The notes under the pieces were generated by a model. That model saw only the letters and a list, made by a program, of their open reading frames with translations. It was not told where the DNA came from and ran no database searches. The position numbers were made by a program, and so were the translations under genes. A stretch of 64,000 nucleotides of DNA from Rhizobium sp. 11515TR. Lineage in GTDB: Bacteria > Pseudomonadota > Alphaproteobacteria > Rhizobiales > Rhizobiaceae. Below, piece after piece: positions 27,773 through 36,524 of this stretch (positions are counted from its first letter, which is position 1; every line of letters starts with the position of its first letter). The stretch spans positions 434,001 through 498,000 of the forward strand of contig NZ_CP022998.1 of assembly GCF_002277895.1 (NCBI RefSeq). Direction: 5' to 3'.

Positions 27773-28600
27773 ACGGCGGTGTGCGAGACCCTTGGTGTCG
27801 CCCGATCCAACATTGCGGAACGTGTGAAGCAACGTCCTTCCAGAGCCAGAGGGCGGCCGCCGCTCGCCGATCAGGCACTGCTGGATGAGATCAAGACGAT
27901 CATCGACGACATGCCGACCTACGGATATCGCCGGGTTCACGCGATCCTGCGCCGTAAAGCCAGCAGCGAAAGCCGTCCATGGCCGAATGCCAAGCGCGTC
28001 TATCGGGTGATGAAGGTTCACGGCATGCTCCTTCAGCGCCACACCGGTGCAATCGACACCCGTCGCCACGATGGCCGTGTTGCTGTCGAGCAGTCGAATT
28101 TACGCTGGTGTTCAGACGGCTTCGAAATCGGCTGCGACAATAAAGAGAAGGTGCGCGTTGCCTTCGCTCTCGATTGCTGTGATCGCGAGGCCATTGCCCA
28201 TGTAGCGACAACCGAGGGCATCAAGAGCGAGGACGTCCAGGACCTTGTCATCACGGCTGTTGAGAACCGCTTCGGTCTCGTCAACACCCTTCCAAAGCCA
28301 ATCGAATGGTTGACCGACAACGGCTCCTGCTTCATCGCAAAGGATACCAGGTCGCTGCTCGTCGATATCGGCATGGAGCCATGTTCAACGCCTGTTCGCA
28401 GCCCCCAGTCCAACGGGATGGCCGAAGCCTTCGTCAAAACCTTCAAGCGCGATTACGTCTCGGTCAACCCCTTGCCGGACGCCATAACCGTCATCGCGAA
28501 ACTGCCCTCATGGTTCGAACACTACAACACCCTTCACCCGCATAAGGCATTGGGGTATTGCTCGCCTCGTGAGTTCTTAAACCGTCAAACAGAAACCTGA
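27770..28600 (+). CDS. IS3-family OrfB transposase catalytic part
   Basis: A 276-residue integrase-core protein with an HTH_21 region (MPTYGYRRVHAILRR) and DDE residues in WCSDGFEI, WLTDNGSCF and SPQSNGMAEAFVKTFKRDY. The frame is intact, but the fusion partner orfA is disrupted, so the active OrfAB product cannot be made from this copy. Confidence 0.92.
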   Translation: MTAVCETLGVARSNIAERVKQRPSRARGRPPLADQALLDEIKTIIDDMPTYGYRRVHAILRRKASSESRPWPNAKRVYRVMKVHGMLLQRHTGAIDTRRHDGRVAVEQSNLRWCSDGFEIGCDNKEKVRVAFALDCCDREAIAHVATTEGIKSEDVQDLVITAVENRFGLVNTLPKPIEWLTDNGSCFIAKDTRSLLVDIGMEPCSTPVRSPQSNGMAEAFVKTFKRDYVSVNPLPDAITVIAKLPSWFEHYNTLHPHKALGYCSPREFLNRQTET

Positions 28601-28882
28601 TCCGGTCCGGTTTTTAAGGGGCAACTCCACGAGCCACTATTGAATACGCAGAAGTTGGACTTGACTTTTGACCTGCAATCCAAGAACATAAAGAGAACAT
28701 CTGGAGCGTATCGCGACCCACTCAGAGCAAGCTATTAAACAGGGATTTTCAAAACCCGAATTGGATCGAAGGTTGAAAGATCTCTTCTGCTACTTTATCC
28801 GGCTGGCATAGAGTCAATATCGGACTGGCAATGTAAACGGATCGTACCTAGAACTGGAATCATCAGAAGGGTCCCACTCTCC

Positions 28883-29782
28883 ATGAAGTTCAGCCTCGAT
28901 CATCTGCCGGAACGCAAACGCCTCGAGCTGTCACGAATTGTCGAGATCGTGCATGAAGAATTCGAGGATGCGCTGAAGGAAGGCACGGCCGATTTCAAGA
29001 AGAAGGGGCGTATCCTCAAGATCATTCTTTTTGGCTCCTATGCTCGTGGCGATTGGGTCGATGAAGAGCACACCGGCAAAGGCTATAAGTCCGACTACGA
29101 TCTGCTGGTAATCGTCAACAATCGCAAGCTGACCGACTTCGGTTCATACTGGCGCAAGGCGGCCGACCGCTTTCCCCGTATCGTCAAGCCGCCAGTCAGC
29201 CTTGCCGTGCATTCGCTGCGTGAGGTCAACACGGCACTGAAACTCGGCAATTATTTCTTCAGCGAGATCCGTCGCGACGGCATCGTTCTTTACGAACTCG
29301 ACGACGAGGACCTTGCCGAGCCAAAGCCGCTCACACCAGCGGAAGAATATCGTGCGGCTCAACAGCATTTTAAGAGATTTCACAAAAGTCAGAAATTTCT
29401 TAAAGTTGCCCGCTTTTCCGCAAGCGAAGGCGACACGGATGAAGCAGCATTTCTCCTCCATCAAGCGATTGAACAGGCCTATTCGACCTTACTGCTAACA
29501 TTGACGAATTACAGCCTTGCCTCACATAACCTTAACCATTTAAGGACACTTGCCGAAGGCCGCGATCAACGGCTTGCTGAGATCTGGCCACAAGATCGGC
29601 AACGCCGCCATGCTGCCTGGTTCAACATTATCAACCAAGCCTACGTGAAAGCTCGCTATTCCGAGCATTTCAAGATCACCGAAGAAGCGCTCGTCTGGCT
29701 TGGCGAACGTGCGGACGCACTGCAGCAGCTGGTCAAAGCGATTTGTGAGGAGCATATCGAAAAGCTGCGGAAAAAGCTCTGA
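28883..29782 (+). CDS. Nucleotidyltransferase-HEPN fusion protein
   Basis: The N-terminal half (to about residue 120) is a minimal nucleotidyltransferase with GSYARGDW and the acidic SDYDLLVIV. The C-terminal half (about 150-295) is an all-helical HEPN domain (EAAFLLHQAIEQAYSTLLLTL, YVKARYSEHFKIT, with Arg and His of the usual RNase motif). As separate genes these make MNT/HEPN toxin-antitoxin pairs; here both are in one 299-residue chain. Stand-alone gene right after the IS3 element. Upstream 28635-28882 shows no gene. A role in RNA or protein nucleotidylation is inferred. Confidence 0.85.
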   Translation: MKFSLDHLPERKRLELSRIVEIVHEEFEDALKEGTADFKKKGRILKIILFGSYARGDWVDEEHTGKGYKSDYDLLVIVNNRKLTDFGSYWRKAADRFPRIVKPPVSLAVHSLREVNTALKLGNYFFSEIRRDGIVLYELDDEDLAEPKPLTPAEEYRAAQQHFKRFHKSQKFLKVARFSASEGDTDEAAFLLHQAIEQAYSTLLLTLTNYSLASHNLNHLRTLAEGRDQRLAEIWPQDRQRRHAAWFNIINQAYVKARYSEHFKITEEALVWLGERADALQQLVKAICEEHIEKLRKKL

Positions 29783-30012
29783 GTGCTGCAGGCAATCGCT
29801 TATCGGCGTTCTTTGCTCCGACCGCCAGGTCGCGGCCTACCTCCAGTCAGTTGGCACTTATCGAATCACCATCCGCCGTCGCTCCGCCACTTCGGAAACT
29901 CCCCTCTATGCGCACTCTCATCGCTTAGCGTCGGCCGATACCAGAGCGGTGGGGCGTTACCGAGAAGTGCAAAGATTATCGGTCCCGCCCGGCCATTTTT
30001 GCCACAGGAAAC

Positions 30013-30306
30013 CTAGTTCAGTTTGCCGTCCGCGTTACCGAATCCGCGCCGCGCCGGTCGAAGAGCCCACGTTTGCGTTTCACTAGCGCTCAGCAGGCAA
30101 AAAACTTCGAACCAAAAATGGCTGTCGGCGGCACGTCCATCCACCCTCGCGGCTAAAGCGCACCAAGCCACAGCAAGCGTGGCATCAGGACCATAGGCCG
30201 CCTTGGCGGCTAAGACCGCGGCCGCCATGTCCGTGCCAGACCAAATAGAGATGTCATCATCCGAGGACGACGCCTGGCGAAATTTTGATGTATCCGCGAA
30301 AATCAT
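30013..30306 (-). CDS. Small conserved-looking protein of unknown function
   Basis: 97 residues starting MIFADTSKFRQASSSDDDISIWSGTDMAAAVLAAKAAYG, with a hydrophobic core helix (DATLAVAWCALAARVDG) and Trp-rich end (SHFWFEVFCLL). GGAGAG lies about 8 bases before ATG 30306, which favours a real gene. I do not recognise a domain. No partner gene overlaps it; 29783-30012 next to it is empty of supported genes. Confidence 0.5.
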   Translation of the reverse strand: MIFADTSKFRQASSSDDDISIWSGTDMAAAVLAAKAAYGPDATLAVAWCALAARVDGRAADSHFWFEVFCLLSASETQTWALRPARRGFGNADGKLN

Positions 30307-30490
30307 AGGAAGCTCTCCGTGAACGTCCGGCACGGGACGAAAGTTTGGCCGGACTTTGTTCTCACAAGTGAGTCACGACCGCGGATGCCGCATATGTCGT
30401 GTGATCCCTGGCCACTTCCTATTTTATCTCAACATACACCAACCTTGAATCTTGGGTGAGCCGACCGAACTCGCTCGCGAAGCGCCTCCC

Positions 30491-30508
30491 TTTTTGATGC
30501 AACAAAAT
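30491..30508. promoter_or_regulatory. Imperfect copy of GntR-type palindrome (A)
   Basis: TTTTTGATGCAACAAAAT differs from the perfect palindrome at 19186 by one core base and one end base. It lies 203 bp upstream of the RR2 start in an AT-rich promoter-like region (30307-30710). Confidence 0.5.
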
Positions 30509-30617
30509 TGTGATTGAAAAAATATCATTTTCTCTCTTTACGTGCAATACAAAATTATGACAGGTAAAATACAGCGATTTTCAGTGAAATCAGACGAAAT
30601 CGCAATTGATGCGGGTA

Positions 30618-30634
30618 TTTTTGTTGCACCAAAT
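30618..30634. promoter_or_regulatory. Imperfect copy of GntR-type palindrome (B)
   Basis: TTTTTGTTGCACCAAAT keeps the full left half-site and a degraded right half. It lies 127 bp downstream of copy A and 77 bp upstream of the RR2 start. Confidence 0.45.
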
Positions 30635-30710
30635 GCTGCGAGGTTATGCGGAATCTCCGACCGTCACCTCTTCCGCGTGCTGCGGCCCACTGATCGAAAG
30701 GTTGTTATCA

Positions 30711-31433
30711 ATGAAGCCACTCATCCTCATTTGTTCCAGGGATTACGAATTCTACCTTCTGCTCGCCCAGATCCTCAACATGACAGGTTTTGAACCTTCA
30801 CTGGTGGAAGGAGCGGAGGAAGCTCTCGCTGGTGTGAAATCCCATGATTTGGTGGCCTTGATAGTAGACTATCATAGCGACGCCTTCCACATTAGCGATC
30901 TTGTTAGCCAGATCAAGGAGGCGCTGGCCGACAAAACACCACCGATCGCGGTCTTCGTGGGAGCAGGCAATCAGCAACTTTATCTCGAAGTGCTCAAAAC
31001 TGGAGTGAGCGAGATTTTCATGCGCCCCTTCAACCCAGAGCGTTTTCTATCTTATCTGTCAGACTTGTCGCCAGACGCGAGTGGGAAATCTTGCATGAAA
31101 AGAACCCTCGGCAATACGCTTATATATGCGGAAATCACGATGCACCTCGACAGCATGCGCGTCGATTGCGATGGCCTGGACGTCCAACTCAGTCCGATCG
31201 AATTTCGCCTTCTTCAGCATTTTCTACAAAAACCAGGCTACGTCTTCAGCCGAGACGCTCTCATCGAGGCTGCATGGCCGCAAGGTACCTTTGTGGAGCC
31301 CCGCACCGTCGACGTTCATGTTGGGCGCCTTCGGCGGGGCATGAGACGGGTGTTAGGTCGCGATATTATCCGCACGGTGCGGGCCACCGGTTATGCGCTC
31401 GATGAGCGTCAGAGTGCAGAGCGGGCTTCATAA
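30711..31433 (+). CDS. OmpR-type regulator with atypical receiver (RR2)
   Basis: Paralogue of RR1 (14497), 240 residues. The receiver-like domain keeps the candidate phospho-Asp (VALIVDYHSD) but has a single acidic pocket residue (ICSRDYEF), no Thr/Ser at the usual switch (AVFVGAG), and Arg replacing the conserved Lys (FMRPFNPERF). The winged helix is complete (PIEFRLLQHFLQKPG, RTVDVHVGRLRRGM). ATG 30711 follows AAAGG; the longer frame from 30606 would run through an operator-like site. No sensor kinase is adjacent. It precedes the oxoamine synthase by 250 bp. Confidence 0.85.
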   Translation: MKPLILICSRDYEFYLLLAQILNMTGFEPSLVEGAEEALAGVKSHDLVALIVDYHSDAFHISDLVSQIKEALADKTPPIAVFVGAGNQQLYLEVLKTGVSEIFMRPFNPERFLSYLSDLSPDASGKSCMKRTLGNTLIYAEITMHLDSMRVDCDGLDVQLSPIEFRLLQHFLQKPGYVFSRDALIEAAWPQGTFVEPRTVDVHVGRLRRGMRRVLGRDIIRTVRATGYALDERQSAERAS

Positions 31434-31683
31434 GCACTGAGATCACGGAGAAACTCCGTTGAGCATCAATGTGACATTCCGCCTGCTATGTTTATCAAGC
31501 CTTTCACTTTCGAAATATTGGCGTCACAGAACCTTCAGACAATATTACCGAAACGATCGTTGTTCGCAGACCCATTCCCCGGCAATAAAATAGCATCGCG
31601 TCGCCAATGAGATGCGATGTGCTGCGGCAGATGTCCATTTTCTGCTGCGTCACTGTTCCGCTACCAACAATTTGGATATGCCC

Positions 31684-32943
31684 ATGAGCGATGATCATCA
31701 TTCGCCCACCGCTACAGCTGTGCCGCGATCCTACCGCAATACACTCAGCGTGATCGTTTCCGCCGATCAAAACCTTGCTGCGGCCGAGCAGGAAGGAGTC
31801 ATGGCGCTTTACGTGGACCCGGATAAGGATCGCTCCGTCATGTTGCCCACGGCGCCTCAGAAGAAACAAGTGACTGACTTCGTGCGTTGCTCTTATCTCG
31901 GCCTCGACAATCATCCACGCATCATCGAGGGCGCCATAGAGGCGATGCAGCGATACAAGGCGCTCCATTGGTCGTGTGCAAGAACGAGGCTTAATTTCAG
32001 CCTGTTAGGCGAACTGGAAGAAGCGCTCTCTGATTTGTTTGCAGCACGGGTCATAACCTACACGACCGTCCTCGCCGCCAATATGGGAGCCCTACCGCTC
32101 CTCGCCTCCGGATACCTCACTGAGAATAAAAGACCGACGATCGTTTTCGACAGGCTAGCGCATGCGACGCTTGCGTTTCACAAGCCGGTCGTCGCAAGTG
32201 AAACCCCGATTGAAACGATTGCTCATAACGACCTGAACGCACTCGAGGATATTTGCAGGCGCAACGATCGCGTAGCCTATGTGTGCGATGGCGTCTATTC
32301 CATGGGCGGCAGTGCGCCTATTACAGACCTCCTCACACTACAGGATCGATACGGCCTGTTTCTTTATATCGACGACGCCCATGGCATTTCCTTGTTCGGA
32401 AAATCTGGGGAGGGCTTTGCACGATCCCAAGTCGGCGCAGCCCTTGGCGAGCGCACAATCATTGCCGCATCGCTCGGCAAAGGCTTTGGAGCGTCGGGCG
32501 GTTTGCTGATGCTCGGCACTCGTCGGCAGGAAGAATTGTTCCGGCGCTTCTCGATCGCTTACGCCTTTTCCGCGTCGCTTAATTTAGCAGCAATTGGCGC
32601 AGCCATGGCATCTCAGGCGCTGCATCGCACCGATGAGCTCAAATTACGCCAGGATGCGCTAGCGGATCGGTTAGCTGTTTTCGACGGGATGGTTGCCAGC
32701 GAGCAAGCCGGCTCAAAGCTACCAATCCGCACCATAGAGTTTGGCGACGAAAGACAATCCATTCGTGCCGCGGCCTATATTCTCAACAAAGGTTACTATA
32801 CCTCGGCGATCTTCTTTCCCACGGTCGCGAAGGGAAAGGCCGGCTTGCGGGTCTGCCCTACCGCCAGACACGACGTTCGGGAAATTGAAGGGTTGGGACG
32901 TGCGATCAACGAGGCGCTCGCCGAACGGGGAACAGATCCATGA
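31684..32943 (+). CDS. Alpha-oxoamine synthase (BioF/CqsA-like PLP enzyme)
   Basis: A 419-residue fold-type I PLP enzyme of the family that condenses an acyl-CoA with an amino acid (BioF, Kbl, HemA, SPT, CqsA/LqsA). Visible are RCSYLGLDNHPRI, the DDAHGISLFGKSGEG PLP motif and the Schiff-base Lys in AASLGKGFGASGGLLMLG. The usual substrate His of the GxxxxHxxLE motif is replaced (NFSLLGELEEAL), so it is not an ordinary BioF. ATG 31684 was chosen with weak GGAT upstream; 31678 is equally possible. It lies downstream of RR2. A signal-making role as in CqsA/LqsA is a guess based on this pairing. Confidence 0.85.
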   Translation: MSDDHHSPTATAVPRSYRNTLSVIVSADQNLAAAEQEGVMALYVDPDKDRSVMLPTAPQKKQVTDFVRCSYLGLDNHPRIIEGAIEAMQRYKALHWSCARTRLNFSLLGELEEALSDLFAARVITYTTVLAANMGALPLLASGYLTENKRPTIVFDRLAHATLAFHKPVVASETPIETIAHNDLNALEDICRRNDRVAYVCDGVYSMGGSAPITDLLTLQDRYGLFLYIDDAHGISLFGKSGEGFARSQVGAALGERTIIAASLGKGFGASGGLLMLGTRRQEELFRRFSIAYAFSASLNLAAIGAAMASQALHRTDELKLRQDALADRLAVFDGMVASEQAGSKLPIRTIEFGDERQSIRAAAYILNKGYYTSAIFFPTVAKGKAGLRVCPTARHDVREIEGLGRAINEALAERGTDP

Positions 32944-33019
32944 CCGACTTAATCAGCATCAATGTGAATGAGCCCGGGAAATTAGCCCCAACGCCAAATT
33001 AAAGGCAGATGGGATCGAA

Positions 33020-33472
33020 ATGCTGAACTATATCGCGCACGCCTACCTCGCCCTACCCGATTCCGAGATATGGCTTGAGCAGATTTGCCATCAAGCTGCC
33101 GAGCTATGCCCTTCCATAATCTTCAAGGAGCCAGAAAAAAGGTTCCACTGCGAGGAAGAACACCCCGTTAGCAGCATGACGGATATGACTGATGACAGAG
33201 CGTGCACGCAAATTCGGGATGGCAGCAGATCTGCCGTCGCCGGCGGAGCTGACAGGTTTCTCAACTTCGGGGACGCTTGTGTCATCATACGACCAACCAA
33301 CAACGGTCTATTTGTTCGTATTTTTGCCCGAGACCTCGTCATTTTTTTCGGAATTCGAACGCTTCTGGAAGGTAGTCTGTCGAAAGTCGCGGTCATCTCC
33401 AACGAGGCAATCGAGTGGTTCACTGAAGGTCCTGAACCATCTCACTTGCCGTCACGTGGTAGGAAGCATTAG
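33020..33472 (+). CDS. Hypothetical protein downstream of oxoamine synthase
   Basis: 150 residues (MLNYIAHAYLALPDSEIWLE ...) with a C-terminal region ACVIIRPTNNGLFVRIFARD and GIRTLLEGSLSKVA ... AIEWF. The spacing of the hydrophobic pattern is reminiscent of DUF2218-type proteins, but I cannot confirm this. AGGCAG precedes the start. Between it and the synthase a 20-codon frame (32940-33002) overlaps the synthase stop as ATGA and could be a leader. Function unknown; 33473-33692 shows no supported gene. Confidence 0.5.
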   Translation: MLNYIAHAYLALPDSEIWLEQICHQAAELCPSIIFKEPEKRFHCEEEHPVSSMTDMTDDRACTQIRDGSRSAVAGGADRFLNFGDACVIIRPTNNGLFVRIFARDLVIFFGIRTLLEGSLSKVAVISNEAIEWFTEGPEPSHLPSRGRKH

Positions 33473-33692
33473 TTCAGGGATATCGGTTGGAGATTGGCAA
33501 TTGGGTTGGTTGTGCCATTGCTGCCCGCCGGCTCGGACGTGAACCAGCTGTATCAACTCCGTCAAAAACGCGGCCGCAATGTTGCGCGCTTAGCGCGCTG
33601 CCAGGCCGTCGAGCAGAAGATTTGAACCACGCAGGGCACCCGAGCCGTTCGGCGCACGAACGGGAAACACTACCGCCCAAGAAGGCCTCCTG

Positions 33693-35606
33693 ATGATGCT
33701 AAGGCACAGAATGCATCCGAGTTTGGTTCCCATTCTGGTGCCGATCGCAGTGACAACGCTGACACTCTATATCACTGGATGGCGGTGGCAGGATTTGGCG
33801 ATCGGGATGCCAGCACGGATCGCCTATTGGTTCCTGCGAACGGTTCCTCTTCCCAATCTCGTCCTCGGACCTATAGCTTCACTTCTGACGGTTTGGGCAT
33901 TGCCACTGCATCGCCGTCGGCCGATCGCTTTTGCGAGCCTTCTTTGCTTTTTATGCGTGGCAGGCTTTTACGCCCTGCGGGAATATGCCCGTCTCGCTCC
34001 GTGGGTGGAGAATGGTGTCATCACATGGAACGAGGCTCTCACTTATCTCGACGCCTTCGCTGTTGCCGGGACCATTCTCGGATTTGGTATTGTCGCAATC
34101 TCCGCGCGCATCTCAATCGTAGTTTCCGATCCGATCAAGCGCGCCAAGCGCGGAGTTTTCGGCGATGCCGATTGGCTGCCTATGCCGGAGGTGGCTACAC
34201 TCTTCCCCTCGGACGGAGAGATCGTTATCGGCGAACGGTACCGCGTCGATCGTGATCGCGTGCATACGTTGCCTTTTGATCCGAACGATCGCGGGACTTG
34301 GGGGCAAGGTGGCAGGGCGCCACTCATGACATTCAATCAGAATTTCGATTCTACGCATATGTTGTTCTTCGCGGGCTCTGGTGGCTTCAAGACGACCAGC
34401 AATGTCATTCCGACCGCACTGCGCTATAGGGGCCCACTGATCTGTCTCGATCCATCGACTGAGGTCGCGCCGATGGTTCTCGAGCATCGCGCCCATGCGC
34501 TCGGCCGCGAAGTCATGGTACTCGACCCGGCCAATCCAGTCATAGGCTTCAACGTTCTTGATGGGATCGAGCGATCGACGCGTAAAGAAGAGGACATCGT
34601 TGGGATCGCCCATATGCTTTTGTCGGAAAGCCTACGCTTCGACACCTCGACTGGCTCATATTTCCAAAATCAAGCGCACAATCTCTTAACTGGGCTTCTG
34701 GCGCATGTGCTGCTATCTCCCGACTATGCCGGTCGCCGGAACCTGCGTAGCCTGCGGCTGATCGTATCTGAGCCGGAACCGTCGGTGCTTGCCATGTTGC
34801 GCGACATCCAGGAAAATTCTACGTCCGCCTTTATCCGCGAGACTCTCGGCGTCTTCACCAACATGACGGAGCAGACCTTCTCCGGGGTATATTCGACCGC
34901 ATCCAAGGATACTCAATGGTTGTCGCTCGACAATTATGCCGCATTGGTCTGCGGTAACGCGTTCCAATCGAGCGACATCGCTTCCGGACGGAAGGATGTC
35001 TTCCTCAACATCCCTGCATCGATCCTGCGCTCCTATCCCGGCATTGGTCGAGTGATCACCGGCTCGCTGATCAATGCCATGGTCCGAGCCGACGGCGACT
35101 TCCGCCACCGGGCGCTCTTCATGCTCGACGAGGTCGATCTGCTAGGCTTCATGCGTATTCTTGAAGAAGCGCGCGACCGCGGACGTAAGTATGGCATCAC
35201 ACTGATGTTGATGTACCAATCCGTCGGCCAGCTCGAGCGTCATTTCGGAAAGGACGGAGCAACCTCTTGGATCGAAGGCTGCGCCTTCACGTCGTACGCC
35301 GCGATCAAGGCACTCGACACGGCGCGCGATGTCTCCGCCCAATGCGGAGAGATGACCGTTGAAGTGCGGGGACGTTCGCGCAATGTCGGCTGGAGCAATT
35401 CCAACGGCAGCGCCCGCAAATCCGAAAGCATCAGTTTCCAGCGCCGGTCGCTGATTATGCCGCACGAAATCACTCAGTCGATGCGCAAGGACGAACAGAT
35501 CATCATTGTACAGGGCCACAGTCCCATTCGCTGCGGGCGAGCGATCTATTTCCGTCGCGAGGAGATGGGTGAAGCTGCGAAGGTCAATCGATTTGCGAAG
35601 TTCTAG
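33693..35606 (+). CDS. virD4: VirD4/TraG coupling protein
   Basis: Inner-membrane ATPase that brings substrates to the secretion channel, 637 residues. N-terminal membrane helices (about residues 8-130) precede a TraG/VirD4 ATPase domain with Walker A variant GSGGFKTTS, LDPSTEVAPMVLEHR, Walker B LFMLDEVDLLG, and MLMYQSVGQLERHFG. AAGAAGG precedes ATG 33693. It lies 20 kb from the virB operon and on the opposite strand, yet no virD4 is present next to virB, so the two probably belong to one system. No relaxase gene is adjacent. Confidence 0.95.
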   Translation: MMLRHRMHPSLVPILVPIAVTTLTLYITGWRWQDLAIGMPARIAYWFLRTVPLPNLVLGPIASLLTVWALPLHRRRPIAFASLLCFLCVAGFYALREYARLAPWVENGVITWNEALTYLDAFAVAGTILGFGIVAISARISIVVSDPIKRAKRGVFGDADWLPMPEVATLFPSDGEIVIGERYRVDRDRVHTLPFDPNDRGTWGQGGRAPLMTFNQNFDSTHMLFFAGSGGFKTTSNVIPTALRYRGPLICLDPSTEVAPMVLEHRAHALGREVMVLDPANPVIGFNVLDGIERSTRKEEDIVGIAHMLLSESLRFDTSTGSYFQNQAHNLLTGLLAHVLLSPDYAGRRNLRSLRLIVSEPEPSVLAMLRDIQENSTSAFIRETLGVFTNMTEQTFSGVYSTASKDTQWLSLDNYAALVCGNAFQSSDIASGRKDVFLNIPASILRSYPGIGRVITGSLINAMVRADGDFRHRALFMLDEVDLLGFMRILEEARDRGRKYGITLMLMYQSVGQLERHFGKDGATSWIEGCAFTSYAAIKALDTARDVSAQCGEMTVEVRGRSRNVGWSNSNGSARKSESISFQRRSLIMPHEITQSMRKDEQIIIVQGHSPIRCGRAIYFRREEMGEAAKVNRFAKF

Positions 35607-35861
35607 GCCGTGTGGACTCTTTGGATTCCCAAAGCTGAGCAAACGTGAGCGCGAGGAACAGTCACGGCTTTCGGCGTTGACGGAATCGCACTAGCGCTTT
35701 CTTTCAGAGCTTCAGCTTTGCCCGGTTTGGCATGAAGTAGGTCTGGACATTGACGAGCGCTTCGAAACACTGGAGCCCCGCCACGGGCGACCGATCGGCA
35801 CTCCGACGCTTGCTTTTTGCGCGACGGGAAGAGGGCCTAATACCAGCCGCCCGTATGGAGC

Positions 35862-36116
35862 ATGAGCAGATCGGCGACGTATGCGCGGCATATCTCGAAT
35901 GAGAGAGGGTTCGCCGCCCGGACGGCGGAAAGCCGCGAGCTCCTGTCATATCGATCTCTGCGGGAGGCCTGTCCTGCCGGCGCAGATGGATTTGCAGCGC
36001 TCACCGCGGAGAGCGTCATCGGTTATGTATTGAGCGACATGCGCTCGATGGCTCCGCCGACAATGGCAAAACAATGTGCGTGGTGGTACGTGCCTTCCTG
36101 CGCTACTTAGCGGGGT
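35862..36116 (+). pseudogene. Tyrosine recombinase N-terminal relic
   Basis: GFAARTAESRELLSYRSLREACPAG then ALTAESVIGYVLSDMRSMAPPTM reads like the core-binding domain of an integrase. Continuing one frame over gives CVVVRAFLRYLAG, the expected next helix. So a frameshift near 36070 and loss of the catalytic domain leave a relic. The gap 35607-35861 before it holds nothing supported. Confidence 0.5.
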
Positions 36117-36457
36117 GGGATCGTTACGCAGCTCTAGAGACGAAGGTTCAGGTGATCGAAAATCGCGGCCTTGCGCGGATGCAGATCTCCGATACCTTCC
36201 AGGCCGAAACCAAGACGGCGCTTGCTGATGTCGTCAGTGCGCCGAAGGTTATCGTCGAGGAGGCGCCCAACGCTCGCATGGACCGGCCGGCCGATCTCAT
36301 GATCACCAGGCAGGATGCGATGCAGCAGACGATGCAAACCGGCTTCGATCTTTTCCGGAAGGATATGTCATCGATCTCGACAAAGGTCGAGGTCGTCGGA
36401 TCGAAGGTGGACATGATGACCGGAAAATCGTCGCCCGGGGTGTTTCACCCAAGATGA
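36117..36457 (+). pseudogene. Coiled-coil protein fragment
   Basis: Open frame continuing after the integrase relic: DRYAALETKVQVIENRGLAR, ISDTFQAETKTALADVVS, MQTGFDLFRKDMSSISTKVE. The heptad-like pattern suggests a coiled coil that normally ends in a membrane anchor, but the frame stops at 36457 before any. It has no own start, so it is listed as a fragment. Confidence 0.3.
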
Positions 36458-36524
36458 CAGAACGCCAATCATTGTGCCTCTTGTATGGCCATCTCGCGGC
36501 CACGCCGATCGCGCCTTTGCCGCC

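Larger units (their letters stand above)
24685..28629 (+). mobile_element. IS3-family (IS2-like) element, interrupted by IS21 element
   Basis: Imperfect terminal inverted repeats (left TGTAGTGGCCCCCTAAAT; right, reversed, TGGAGTTGCCCCTTAAAA) enclose orfA and orfB. A 5-bp duplication CGAGC flanks it exactly (24680-24684 and 28630-28634). Without the nested IS21 element (about 2.6 kb) it would be about 1.3 kb, the standard IS2-group size. Confidence 0.85.

Noticed and set aside
33474..33692. Short frames on both strands just before virD4
   Set aside because: Overlapping, without SD, and without similarity to traD/traC-type products.
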